A DNA stretch of 64,000 nt, taken from NCBI RefSeq assembly GCF_022539315.1, contig NC_066322.1, positions 22,640,765 through 22,704,764 on the forward strand, in the 5' to 3' direction. The notes beneath the pieces are model-generated. The model was not told the DNA's origin, ran no database searches, and worked only from the letters and a program-made list of their open reading frames with translations. The DNA comes from Serinus canaria (Eukaryota; Chordata; Aves; Passeriformes; Fringillidae). Below are positions 38,872 through 50,000 of the stretch, piece by piece. A program made the translations under genes and the position numbers. The stretch's first letter is position 1. Each line of letters starts with the position of its first letter.

Positions 38872-41800
38872 ATTAATTAAAACAAAAATCAGCTGAAGTT
38901 CTAAAACCTCTGATCTTTCTCCACTGTTATAAATGCATCCCTCTCCCCATCTCATAAGTTGTATTTATGTATAATGCACAGATACACACAGAGCTGTTAT
39001 GGAATTGTTTCTGGAAGCCAGCAGCTCTGCATTTCAGGCTGCAGTCCCACCAGAGCTGGTATCCAACACTCAGAGTTTGTGAGTGCAAGTGAGCCCTGCT
39101 CACCTGTGCCCCAGCAGCATTTCCTTACCAATCAGGACATTCAAAAACCAAGCACTGAAAAATCACCATACAGAAATATATGGTACAGGGGACTGGAGGA
39201 ATCAGCAAAGAACATTTGAGAACATCAGGAGAGATCCCAAATTAATCCTAATCAAATCTCCTTAAAATAGATAATTTGAGGCCTTTAATCTGTTCATGTT
39301 TCTAGTTTAAATATTCCATGCTTCCTATTCTGGGATAATTCTTGCAATTATTTGAAGACCAGCACACAGACAGAGCCAACTGTCTTGTTGAACAAGGACT
39401 GTAGTAAAGCACAAGTATTATCAGGATCCTAAGCACTCCTCCTGGTTTAAATCTTTCTGCCAATCCTTTTGGAGGCAGGAGATACACTCTCCTAAATCCA
39501 TCTAACTCTGCTAAAAACATTCTTCTTTATTCTCCAGGGTAAAACCTGTGAGGTGATCATAAATACACAGGAGTTTTTTAACTACTGGGGTTTTTCATGG
39601 ATATATCAGCTTTATCCAAAAAGCAGGAGAGATAATGAAAATCCTGACAAAGTACACAGCTAAATTGGATTAATGTCATGGACTAGTGCAGCAAGAAATT
39701 ATGCAATCAAAAAAACAAAAGTCTCTTTGATACTGCCTTGACACTCTTTCAAGACAAGGGGCTCTTGCACCTAAACTACAATTTTAAAAGCTGTCAAGCT
39801 ATAAAACTGTTACCTAAAAGGAACTGTACAGCCATGTTCATCATTAACACCAAAATCCTGACCTTTCTCAAGAATACCAGAGGAGGTGCTCATTCTCCTG
39901 ATGACTGATGTGCTGACAGTTACCAACAGAAACTGCTTGTTCAGAGACATCCCCTGCTCCACCTGCCCCACAGAAATAAACACAAGGCTGAGGCAGCTCT
40001 GCTAAGGGAACACCTGACAGCTTTGGTCACGACAGCAGGACTTAACCTGCCTGTAAGTGTTTCCATTAAAACACATTCCCTCTTTGTTTCTCTCAGCAGC
40101 TGTGCTTGCTCAAAGCCTAGAAGACAAAGTTGTGTTTCCTAACCTCACCCTGTACAGAGCAGCTGGGCAGCCATAAGGCACAGGAGCCTCAACTGGTACC
40201 AATTAATTGCCACATGTGTTCAACTTAATGAAAAGCATTTGGCTACTGGTTCATCTGAAATTAAATTCCCCTTGAAATATCACCTGCCAACAAAAGGAAA
40301 ACCTTCACAACTCTCCAAGACCTCATTATTGCACATCAAAATATTCTGGGTTTGGAAGAATGAATCACACAAATGAAAAGGCATTATTCAACAAAGTTCC
40401 TTTCAATACAAAAAATGAACTATTCATTTCTAATGTAGTAACATGAAAGTCATTCAAACTTTTCTGGTTGGGATAAAGCAGTAAAAAACAGGCATGTGAG
40501 AGCTGGCATTCCTGTTAGCTGCCTGCCAGTTCTCTGGTTTGAATTGCTCTATGAACGCACGTGTCTGACCACAGAGAAATGCTTCAGTCCTGAACTCCAG
40601 CAGCCCAAGTCATCTTCTTTGGACACCTGAAAACAACAGCAAACATCCTGCAGTGTTAAAAACCCAGTGCCATCTCATTAACATCAGTGTCTGAGTCTGC
40701 ATCCAGAACATGCACACAATAATAATTTCCAGTCTGGGAAAAATATCAAGGGTCACCCTTGCTGAATCTGAGGGCATCTCATCTTTAGCAATGAGAAACC
40801 CCCCGTGAGTAACACAGGGCAGGCAGGAAATTAAAGTGCCTTTCACAGGTTACACCTTGGGCATTGGACCAAATTCACTATGAAATAAAGGAATTATGAA
40901 TGAAAACTAACAGCATTAAACTCTCTTTGTAATTATCACTGAAGGAGGGAAAGGTGAGGGAACAAATACCTCACCCCTGATAGAATTAGAATATTTGATT
41001 TTCTTCAAAAGTTCTATTTTGTTTGTTCTCCCTGCTACTGAAGGGTATATTCACCTGAAGGGTAATGTGGAGAGGACAAAGATAAAGTGGAGAATTAACA
41101 TGGCAGGTTACAAATCCCAAAACCTATCTTTGTGGAAAATCATGAGAAATTGCAAAATTTCAAGAGGAAATTAAGTCAGAAAGAAGCTTTCCCTACCAAC
41201 ATGTTTAGCCCAAAATTTGCCTCAAAATGAGGGCATGTCCACCATGTCCATTTAAAAGAAAACAATACTGAAGCATTAATTAGTTTTGAGACATTTTGCT
41301 GAGAACCAGAAACTGTGGGATCCTCTAAAATCAAGTGCAAAAGATCTCTAGATTCATACCAGACAAATCAGTGAAATTGGCCCTGTTTGTAAAATGTGAG
41401 CAAACTTTGGATTGATGGTAGAAGAAGACTTCTTTTAGAAAAGCACTTTCAAACCAAATCAAAGTATCTATGTATTTAAAGAATAATTCTCCTTTCAATC
41501 CTTGTGACCATTGGTATCTGCTATTCTAACAAAACCCCCCCAAAATGATAACACCAGATCATCTCAATTTGTTCATAACACAGTCAGAATTCCAGTAAGA
41601 CCAGCAAAAAAGCCAAATGACAAGATAAAATTCTCCCCTTCAGATCCCACTACACATTGCTTAGAAATGATCTGTTCTTTTTCTGTAATTGGCTGTCATC
41701 TCAAGTTGGTTTCCTTGTTTTTACACAAATAATCTGTTGCTGGAAAACAAATACCTGCATCACATTGTGTTTACATTTCAGATATATATGTGCACTAAAG

Positions 41801-42327
41801 CCCACAGGAGAAGTCTGATGTAAGCTTTCTGCCATCCTTCACTTTTGGCTGCACAAACCTTCACCCTAAAGCATTGCAATTCCTTCAGAGTGTGGGAGGG
41901 ACTTCCAAGGCCTCTCTCTCACCTTCCTATTCTGAGCCTTCCTGCAGCATGCAGCCCAACAGGCAATGGGTTTCAATGGGCCTTTGGAGGTACCATGGCC
42001 CTGCTAAAATAGCACAGCTCAACAGGCAGGGCAGGGCTGTGCCAGCTGCAGGACCTGGCCTCACAGCAGATGGAGATCCTGCTTCAATGAGGGAACTGTA
42101 AAGCTAACAGAGGCAAGAAAAATGTTATTAGGAGACAGATTTCTTCATACAGGTACTTGATTTCACAGCAGTTGGTCTCAGAGGTGCTGAGTAAAACTAC
42201 ACTTGAAATAATATAATCCCTCAAGATCCATACTGAACTGCAGACAGAATGGTTTGAAAGAATGGAAATTGTGGCTCTGTTAAATTTGTTTCTCATACAC
42301 AGAGTGAGCATTCCTGGAGCTTAAATC

Positions 42328-42333
42328 TTTATT
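42328..42333 (-). promoter_or_regulatory. Possible polyadenylation signal AATAAA
   Basis: TTTATT on the plus strand is AATAAA on the minus strand. It is the first canonical signal I find downstream of the candidate stop codon at 43511, which would give a 3' UTR of about 1.2 kb. AATAAA is common by chance in AT-rich DNA, so this stands or falls with the exon call. Confidence 0.2.
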
Positions 42334-42864
42334 ATCTCGACAGGATGTGTGACAAAAGGAGGTATTTGTTAAGCCACTGCCATTATAAAACTGCAGCTCA
42401 GAGTTATACTTTTGACTAACCACCAGAAAGACAAAAGCAGGACTGAAGCTGCCCTTTCCTCACTTGGTTCTAAAACTTTCATACTAGGTTTTGCACCTTA
42501 GAGGTCTCAGTCTGCCAGCATTTCAGTCTAAGCACAATAAAATCTTGTTCAATAGTGTAATAGTGAGCTCTGGAGTTCTGATACTCCTCAGGGAAAAAAA
42601 AATACCCTCATTTTAGGTATTTGTGGGAAGCAGTTTAAAATTAGCAGACTGGAAGCATCACTATGAAATCTAGACACTCTTCATTTTGAAAATATATCTA
42701 TCCAAGTTTGGAGACTTTTTGCAGAGAGAATCCTTTCAGTTGTGCTGCTGCATTTTTTTTCTCCAGCATACACACTTATCAAAAATGAAAAGTTTTGATG
42801 CATCTTGAACCAGTTATTTGCTGTGTCAGCTTCATACTCATTGCAAATTCTCTGCAGTAATATT

Positions 42865-42879
42865 AAAAAAAAAAAAAAA
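42865..42879. repeat. A15 homopolymer
   Basis: Fifteen A residues followed by CCAACCAACTA. It is low-complexity, and no associated retroposon is seen. Confidence 0.8.
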
Positions 42880-43316
42880 CCAACCAACTAATGTATTAGA
42901 TTTGTGTCTATTAACACAAAGAAGAAGCCACAAGTTTTAAGTGGTCCTGACCTATCCTGTGACCATCACTTGATAACTGCATTAGTCTGTAAAAAATGGA
43001 AATAAAGATGAGATCTTCTAGGGAACTTAAGTTTTCTTTACAAATCAGTCGATCCTTGCTGGTTTTTCAGAAACTGCATCAGTAACTGACTTGATTAGGG
43101 GCACTCAGTAACACTGGCAGGAACCACCCTGAAAATCCCTTCTGGTGTCCCTGACAGGGTTTCACAGGGGAAGAACAGCTTTGCCAACTGAAGCCACTTC
43201 AGTGATGTCCTTTCCTGGCAGCTTTCCACTGTTTTTTTTATCCTTCTGGGGTATGACTTAGGCATCAACAGACTGGCATTCCTGTTAATCATATTCAGTC
43301 TCAAAAGCTTATTTTC

Positions 43317-43331
43317 TTTTTTTTTTTTTTT
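43317..43331. repeat. T15 homopolymer
   Basis: Fifteen T residues on the plus strand, lying in the proposed 3' UTR of the minus-strand gene, where they would be an A-rich tract in the transcript. Confidence 0.8.
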
Positions 43332-43510
43332 AATGAGAATGATTACAATCAATACACATTCTGCCTTGCAAGTACACTTACATAGCAGAGGCAGAATTTC
43401 CACTGCCACCTACGCTGCCTTGCAGGATCTTTACTTAAAAGATCTCATACTCTTTGCAAGGTGTATGTGACATTTCCAAATTACATACACTGAGACATTT
43501 TTTTAGATTA

Positions 43511-43666
43511 TCATTTGTTAGTTCCTCCTCGCTCATCCCCTTCCTCCACAGAGTGAGAAATCATCAAGGAGACATCCGACGAAGCGCTCAGGAAGCGACT
43601 GCCAAAATGTTTCAGCGTGGATCTAAGTGACAGTTCAGAAAGTGGAAAATCCTTTATACATTTCTC
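43511..43666 (-). CDS. Candidate terminal coding exon, unidentified protein
   Basis: On the minus strand a good acceptor (TGGTTTTCCTGCAG) is followed by 51 sense codons in phase 0 and a TGA stop. The predicted peptide begins EKCIKDFPLSELSLRS, continues TLKHFGSRFLSASSDVSL and ends HSVEEGDERGGTNK. It is polar, with an acidic cluster close to the C-terminus, and has the look of a cytoplasmic tail. The exon is the most CpG-dense spot for many kilobases (CGC, GCG, TCG TCG, CGA codons), as expected where coding constraint preserves CpG. Counting from an upstream ATG in the intron, the frame is only 59 codons, so a 60-codon length filter misses it. The next exon upstream is 278 bp away and phase-compatible. 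I do not recognise the protein. A chance frame remains possible. Confidence 0.5.
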   Translation of the reverse strand, partial: EKCIKDFPLSELSLRSTLKHFGSRFLSASSDVSLMISHSVEEGDERGGTNK

Positions 43667-43944
43667 CTGCAGGAAAACCAGTGCATGCATATTAGAGTGC
43701 CCCAGTTTCTTTGCAGAGGAAGCTGTCTTCAGCCACCTTTTCTTTTTTCCATATTAGATGCTGCTTTTCTCACTAACACAGAATCCGAAATTCAAACAAG
43801 ATTTTGAAAGGATTTTGTTTAGGAACTGAATATAAGATTACTATGCTCATCTGATACTACAAAACCATGCACTCCTTTTTCACTCCAACCTCTGCTTCCA
43901 TAACATAGGGAGCATAAACCACAGGCACACAAATGAAATCTAAC

Positions 43945-44097
43945 CCACATCTGATCTGGTTTAATGATCTGTTGGTTAGCAATGACACTCCTCAATGCTG
44001 TTAAATTAGCAGGACCAAAAAATGATCGAGGGCTAAACCCTTCATAGCTCTTTAAAATCTCAGTCTGTTTTTTCTGTCTGCTCAAAAGCTTTCCAGG
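43945..44097 (-). CDS. Candidate penultimate coding exon, same gene
   Basis: A strong pyrimidine-rich acceptor (GTCTCTTCACTGCCAG) precedes 51 codons that stay open. They include PGKLLSRQKKQTEILKSYEG, then FSPRSFFGPANLTAL, then RSVIANQQIIKPDQMW. The exon would end at TGG|GTTAGA, which is a weak donor (T at +3) but leaves phase 0, matching the phase-0 start of the exon at 43666. Sequence past the donor continues open but turns Cys-rich and less protein-like, which supports splicing there. It has a basic stretch (SRQKKQ) and no membrane segment. Joined to the next exon it gives about 102 C-terminal residues. Another minus-strand acceptor inside it (AAAAAACAG|ACTGAG) keeps the same frame but has no pyrimidine tract. 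Product unknown. Confidence 0.45.
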
Positions 44098-44554
44098 CTG
44101 GCAGTGAAGAGACAGACACAGAGACAGCATCTACCTCAAGAAAAAACAGGGGAAGCAAAACAGTGCAAGAAGGCAGAAACAAAGAGAACTGAAATTTAGA
44201 ATCCTCTGCATCACAACAAAAGGTAATAACTAAACAGAGAAAGAAAAATACGCTTTGCAGTACATGCATTTGGTGTGGTCTCCAACAGGATTTTGGTTTG
44301 CTGGTTTTGCACCTTAGGTACAGACACCTTCAAAAAGGAAAACAACCTCAAGGAGCTCTAAAGGCAGGCTGGTTTGTAAGGGAAAGTGAGGCAGCAGCCA
44401 GAGTCAGAACAAAACAGGGAGGGCTGTGTGCTCAGCACAGAGGGGGATCCTGCAGGACCCCAGCAAGGCAGACAGGGCAGGGCCAGTGATGGGCACCAGG
44501 TTCTGCCCCTGCCCAGACTGCCAGGCACATCCGGTGGTCTGCCTTTACTCCCAG

Positions 44555-44828
44555 GCAAGCAGCAACAGGACAAGAGGGCACAGCCTCAAGCTGCACCAGG
44601 GGAAGTTTAGGCTGGACATGAGGAAAAAATTCTTTACAGAAAGAATGGGTGGGCACTGGAATGGGGAGCCCGGGGAGATGGGGGAATCAGCATGCCTGGA
44701 AGTGCTTAAGGAAAGACTGGATGTGGCACTCAGTGCCATGGATTAGTTGATAAGGTGGTTGTGGGTTGTAGATTTGACTTGATGATCTCCAAGGTCTTTT
44801 CCAACCTAGTTGATTCTGTAATTTTGTG
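44555..44828 (+). mobile_element. CR1 LINE 3' end
   Basis: The segment contains AGCAACAGGACAAGAGGGCA, GGAAGTTTAGGCTGGACATG, AGGAAAAAATTCTTTACAGA, GGCACTGGAATGGGGAGCCC, GACTGGATGTGGCACTCAGT, GATAAGGTGGTTGTGGG and TTGACTTGATGATCTCCAAG, then TCTTTTCCAACCTAGTTGAT and the degenerate octamers ATTCTGTA ATTTTGTG. This is the full canonical 3' end of a CR1 element in the sense direction. It is the best preserved CR1 piece here. It lies upstream of, and antisense to, the minus-strand exons, so it would sit in an intron. Confidence 0.95.
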
Positions 44829-46397
44829 GGTAAAGAGTGAGTTGGATCATGAGGGATAGAACAAATTGCCATTTTTAATTGTCACCTTCAGTGCAGTTCT
44901 CAACCAAGTCTCTTTACTCTTTTGCTTCTTTCCCTCTCCTTCCCTGTTAAATTCCTCCCCTGCCTCATGCTGTCCCCCTTCCCTGCCTGTCCAGTGACTC
45001 CATACAGTGGGGTATGGTACCACAGGCTGTAACACCATTCCAATCTCCCTGCTGTAAACCTGGAGCCAAGAAGGGTTCATATTCAAAGTACAACTCAAAA
45101 AGTAAAGCTGCAATTCCATCATATGTTCAGAAAAGTCCTTATAAATTTAATTGCTCTAAAATGAAATTCACACATCTGGAAGATTCTAATAGCCAGAGAA
45201 CAAAGTTCATGACCAATTTTAAATAAGGTTTCCTGATTATCAGAGTACAAAGACAAGGTCACGTCTGTTGTATCCAAAACTTTTCTCCCCAAGGACAGCA
45301 CAGTAAATAAAAAGAAACATAAAACCAATTTCATTTCTGCCCTGAATATTTACAGAAAGAAATTCCATCTGCACAGTATATTTCCTAGAAAACATGAGGC
45401 ACCAAACACAAAAATTAAAGTAAAACTTGTCTGTAACTACAACAGTGCTAACAAGATGCTCTAACACAGATTCATATTAAACACTATGAAATTCCAAAGA
45501 TTAAATTCACACAAAAAGCAAATGAAAAGTGTTTGCAAAAACTCCACTGAAGTGTTTGGGGGAAGCAAAGAATGAAGAATGCCTAGTGCCTGTCTCTCTT
45601 GGAGTATTTAGCTTTTAGTACTTTTCCATCTATTCTGAAAGCCAGCAAGCACTTGGGAGAATGATGCATTGATGAAATACACAAAATCAGATACTTATGC
45701 ATTTGACTGCCTGATAGAAGAGGAAAATGATTAAGAAAAATCTCAAGAGGACAAGGTCACAGATGTGAAGGAGCAATCCTGATAGTTTCAGAGAAGTAGC
45801 TTTGGCACTTAAAATATCTCTTTAGAACAAGGAGCACAGATTTAAAACTAATTATGACAAAGATAAAACACATTGATGAGCAAGTAAGAATGTCATATGG
45901 TTGATACATCGTAATTCAGTTCATATATAATTAGAGAAAAGTGATTAAAAAAGACTTTCATTTATTTTCTTCTAAAGTTGCTGTCTATCAACTGTTTTGA
46001 TGTAGATAACTAAAGACACCTATTCAACGAGAAACATATAAAGTATCTGTCTGCATGTTTTTTTCCCAAAGTGTTCTTGTATCATTTCAGTCTAACAAGA
46101 CAAAAAGAGCTGGGCAAGAGCTGGGCTGACTTTGTGTATTTCAAAGCCATCAGCACTTACTGAATTTGAAACAGGTGTTGCTTTAGCAAACTCAGCTCCA
46201 CCCTGGTTGGGGTCAGCCCCCTCTCAGCACCAAAGGCTTTAAGGTATCCTCAAGTGTTCTTTGCATCATTTATATTACTTATATACAAACAACAGACCAC
46301 TGGAAAAACAGCTATCACATTTTATCACAGATTGCCACAAATCCCAATTATCCCTTTTCCTAAGGGAAGACTCTCATGCTTGCTCTGGTATGTGATG

Positions 46398-46432
46398 AAG
46401 TTACGTGAGTGACATCAAGACTCATGTAACTT
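46398..46432. repeat. Inverted repeat, 13-bp stem with one mismatch
   Basis: AAGTTACGTGAGT (46398-46410) pairs with ACTCATGTAACTT (46420-46432) around the loop GACATCAAG, with a single mismatch. Weaker complementarity extends about six bases further outward. Confidence 0.75.
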
Positions 46433-46441
46433 GATGACTTG

Positions 46442-46462
46442 CTGTCATCAGAAAGATGACAG
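46442..46462. repeat. Perfect 8-bp inverted repeat, 5-nt loop
   Basis: CTGTCATC (46442-46449) and GATGACAG (46455-46462) flank AGAAA. It lies next to the 46398 hairpin and shares its GATGAC core. Confidence 0.75.
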
Positions 46463-46530
46463 AAGACTTACATGTGTGTTAAGGTAATGTTCAGCAAAGA
46501 GAGTGGGGTGGATGACATCAGCTGGCTCTC

Positions 46531-46605
46531 AGAATCATAGAATCATTTAGGTTGGAAAGGACCCTGAAGACAGCCTGGTCTGAACACCAACCCAGCACCA
46601 AAGCT
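46531..46605 (-). mobile_element. CR1 LINE 3' end
   Basis: AGAATCATAGAATCATTTAG followed by GTTGGAAAGGACCCTGAAGA is the reverse complement of the CR1 terminal octamers and the adjacent 'TCTTTTCCAACCT' block. The match fades after about 75 bp, so the copy is either strongly 5'-truncated or decayed to the right. Confidence 0.9.
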
Positions 46606-46876
46606 GAGCTCCTGCTGCAGGTGATTAACAAAGGGAGAATATCAGCCCAAGGACCAGGGCAGGAGCACTGTCAGGGAGCACAGCTGGGCACTGCCACACT
46701 GGCTGGGATGCACAGAGCAGCCCCCAGCACGACTGAAACAAAGCCCTGATTTCTGTTCATGGATTTGCTTTCCATTCAGCACAAGGCACAAAAGCGTTCC
46801 TTGCAGTTCTTCACCTCTTGATTAATCTTCAAAACAGGAGACCACTGTCATCAGAAACTGAGGGATAAAAATTGGA

Positions 46877-46902
46877 TTTAGTAGAACTAAAGTTCTACTA
46901 AA
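46877..46902. repeat. Perfect 12-bp inverted repeat, 2-nt loop
   Basis: TTTAGTAGAACT (46877-46888) and AGTTCTACTAAA (46891-46902) are exact reverse complements separated by AA. Confidence 0.85.
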
Positions 46903-49900
46903 GTTTGGGGTGCATGTGTGAAAAACCACATGGTATTTCTAAATGTCACTGAGGATGCATTTTCTTTTACTCTCACTGTCCCACCACGCCATCGTGCAGC
47001 CCTGAGTGGCTCATGTGGCAGGTATTCCAGGTGCAAACCCTGGCTCTTCTGTGCCTGTCTCCTTCTCACCAAAACAACTGTCTCTCTAATTACAGCTATG
47101 GAGATTCTGCTGTGAGAGCAGCAGCATTAGCCTAAAGGAGGATTTTGGATGGATTATTTTTCTTAAGACTAGCAATTGTCTAGCAATGCTTTGTTCTGTC
47201 TGCTTAGACAATATAATCAAATGCTGTTTGCTCAACATGCAACAAAACATCACAGGAAAAACATTGCTATTTGGCCTGAAAAGGAAGCAAAATTTTTCCT
47301 CTAGAAAATTTCTGTCAATGTCTTTTTTTAAAGAATCTTTGTGAATGGATAAGCCTGTCACTATTTCAAGATGTGAGACAATTTAGGTCTCACTAAAATT
47401 GCAAGAACTACCACCATAACTGCAGTGATTTTTGAATTATCTCTTGGGTTCAGTTTTGGGGTGGTGGTGTGGAGAGGTGAGGAGGGTGTTCTGGGGTCTC
47501 ATAGGTGGCACCCCAATAACCATTTCCAGAGAGACCTCAGCTACTCTGAAGCACTCAGACTTCCAGCCACGAGTGGACAATCAGCCATGGGAAAAGCAGG
47601 AGCACACAAACCAGACAAATGACTTGGAGGACTCTGGGACTGACCCTGATTCTCTCTATAACTTGGTCAAGTTTCATGGACTGTGATCCCATAATGTCCT
47701 GTTTCCAGAGTCAGGCAATAACAGGTAGGCACTATGTACATAATCCAGGTTTTTCAGGTACTGAGCAGCTGCATTTTAATCAGCATCAACAACACTGGCT
47801 GTAAATGTTTCCAGCCTATTCCAAATTTTGACAGCTCAGGATAAAAATATCTATTTTAATTTTCACTGCTAGAAAATCAACAACTGAAATGACATAGTTA
47901 TTATTTTAAACAATAATTTCCTGGAAAAGAGAGGTTTCTGAGAGGGCCAGACCTGAATTTCTCAGGCATCTCTGGGGCTTACCTACCAGCTCCCACTGGG
48001 CTGAAGCAAGGCCAGCAACTGCTCAGCAGTGCACAGCAGTTCTACAAGCTGCATAGGTGAGAGGTTTTTTGGATTGTTTGGTTTTATAAACCAAAATTAC
48101 ACCAAAACTTTTGTTCACTACAGCTAGCACCAAGAAAAGTCACAAGAATCACACAGACCATCCATAAATGTGGCAGAAAAACAACCAAAAAAAGTGAAGA
48201 ATGATGTGGGGGTGGTGAGCCCATAGAGGTGGGCTGTGTGTGCTGCTGGAAGCAGGGGCTCCCACTGCCTCAGACTGCCCTTGGAACTGGGCACTTGGCA
48301 GCAGGAACTCAGGAATTCTGCTGAGTTTCAGGTCCTGGCTAAAGACATCCAGAGTCAGGCAGTGGCAAAACACAGAAATCTGCCTGGAAAGAAGATGAAG
48401 GTATTTTTAGATCTGTTCAGTTAGGCTCACAGAACTTGCAATCAAGCAAGAGAATCCAAACCACATATTTCAAATTGTTAACAGTGCCCAAACTTCTCCA
48501 TCTTCAATCTTGTTCTAAGATGAACAGTAAGGAAATAACCTGATTTTATGAACACTCTGTTGATATTAGTATTGTTTTTGGTAATTTCTGACTCATTTTT
48601 TCATTTATACAACAAACCTTATTGTTTTAAAAGCAAAAAAACCCATCAGGTTACCTGGCCTTATTGCTCCACAGACTTTAACATTGACTGTGTGACTAAT
48701 AGTAACAGTCCTTTCTCTAAAAACAACCAAATAAAAAAGCCAAACCCCAAACAACAAAAATAATTTCCCTAAATATATTATTTTCCATTTCTGTATCCCT
48801 ACTGCACACTTTCTTTTGTATTCTACTTTGAAATTTCACCTGTGCTCTGAAACATTCTGATGTACTGCATATGTATACACAATGTTTTTAAAGGTGTGGC
48901 AGTATGACATTTTCAAGTGGAAGGAGCTACACTCATCTTTTATGAGAGAACAAATTTGGTATCCAATGAAACAGACACAATTAACTCAAAACCATGAAAA
49001 ATACTCTATAGGTGTACTCCAGAAGCACTTCCATCCACCTGTTTCAAATCACAACCATTTCCAATCTATCTGAATCTCCCTATTCAGACCTGGGTCTGGA
49101 AATTATTAACATCAAACTAATAGAGCCATCTGTGAACTGCTCCAAATTCCAAGCCAGAACAGGTTCCAGTACCTCAGGGAAGTGTCAACAGCCCAAAGAC
49201 TCATCCACACATCAGGCTTGTCTTCATTTAAACTTGACAGCAGCTGAGAGTCACCCTGCCATCAAAAGCACATCCTCCAATCTGTGCAAAAACCATGCTT
49301 ATTATTATGCTTCCAGTTCTCTGGACATATATGTATACATCACACAAATTACTCTCACAGGTGGTACATTCATTATCCCTTTGGACAGAGGCCACAGAGG
49401 TCCTGAATAAACATGATTTCCTCTTAGTCACAGTTAAAGGACATAATGAGTTACGCTGTAAATCCAGAAGTAGCAGAAATTAACAGCCAAATGGCTGGAA
49501 ACACAGTACATGGATGCATTCTTCTTCCTTTTATACCAATGTCCATAAAAATATCTTTTAATAACTGATTTTTTTCTAGATCAGCTTTTTAATCCATAAC
49601 TACAAAGAAAATTCTTTCCACTCCTGGTAATGCCTTGTGTTGTTCATAGGAGCAGCTGTTAAAGCACACGCATCATGCCTGTCCCCTGGGCAAAATGAAC
49701 ACTGCTCCCACAACAAGCAGAGACAGGCTGGAGGGGTCACTCATGCTGAAGGGAGTTACAATTGGATTTTCAACTGCAAGACTTCATTCCTACCACGATG
49801 ACAAGCTTTTTTAAACCTGATCTCTGTATCTTGCCCTCTCTTCTTTCTATAGTTCATACAGTCATTTCTCATGAGCTAACCTAAAATTCACGTGGTGTGT

Positions 49901-49983
49901 GGACTCAAACAGCAAAGAAACGAATTGGCGTACTTAGTGCAGGAGAAAGGGTTTTGTACATTGTTAAAGGATGTAAAACTAGA

Positions 49984-50000
49984 TTTTTTTTTTTTTTTTT
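49984..50000. repeat. T17 homopolymer
   Basis: Seventeen consecutive T residues on the plus strand. Confidence 0.85.

Larger units (their letters stand above)
37261..43510. other. Non-coding DNA; right part may be 3' UTR
   Basis: No gene is recognised. If the minus-strand terminal exon ending at 43511 is real, the right portion (down to roughly 42.3 kb) would be its 3' UTR. This stretch also contains the hairpin cluster at 38475-38871, an A15 run at 42865-42879 and a T15 run at 43317-43331. Confidence 0.5.
44829..46530. other. Non-coding DNA between two CR1 copies
   Basis: No gene is recognised. It includes the hairpin pair at 46398-46462. A canonical-looking minus-strand donor (TTCA|GTAAGTGCT) near 46160 has only a 42-nt open stretch upstream of it, too short to call an exon. 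Confidence 0.5.

Noticed and set aside
44298..44746. Several overlapping open frames on both strands
   Set aside because: They are shadows of the GC-richer sequence around and inside the plus-strand CR1 3' end. The CR1 3' UTR is non-coding.
49012..49410. Longest open frame in the window (132 codons, plus strand)
   Set aside because: It is Ser/Thr/Ile-rich, has overlapping open frames on the other strand, lacks good flanking splice sites and resembles no family. It is consistent with a chance frame.
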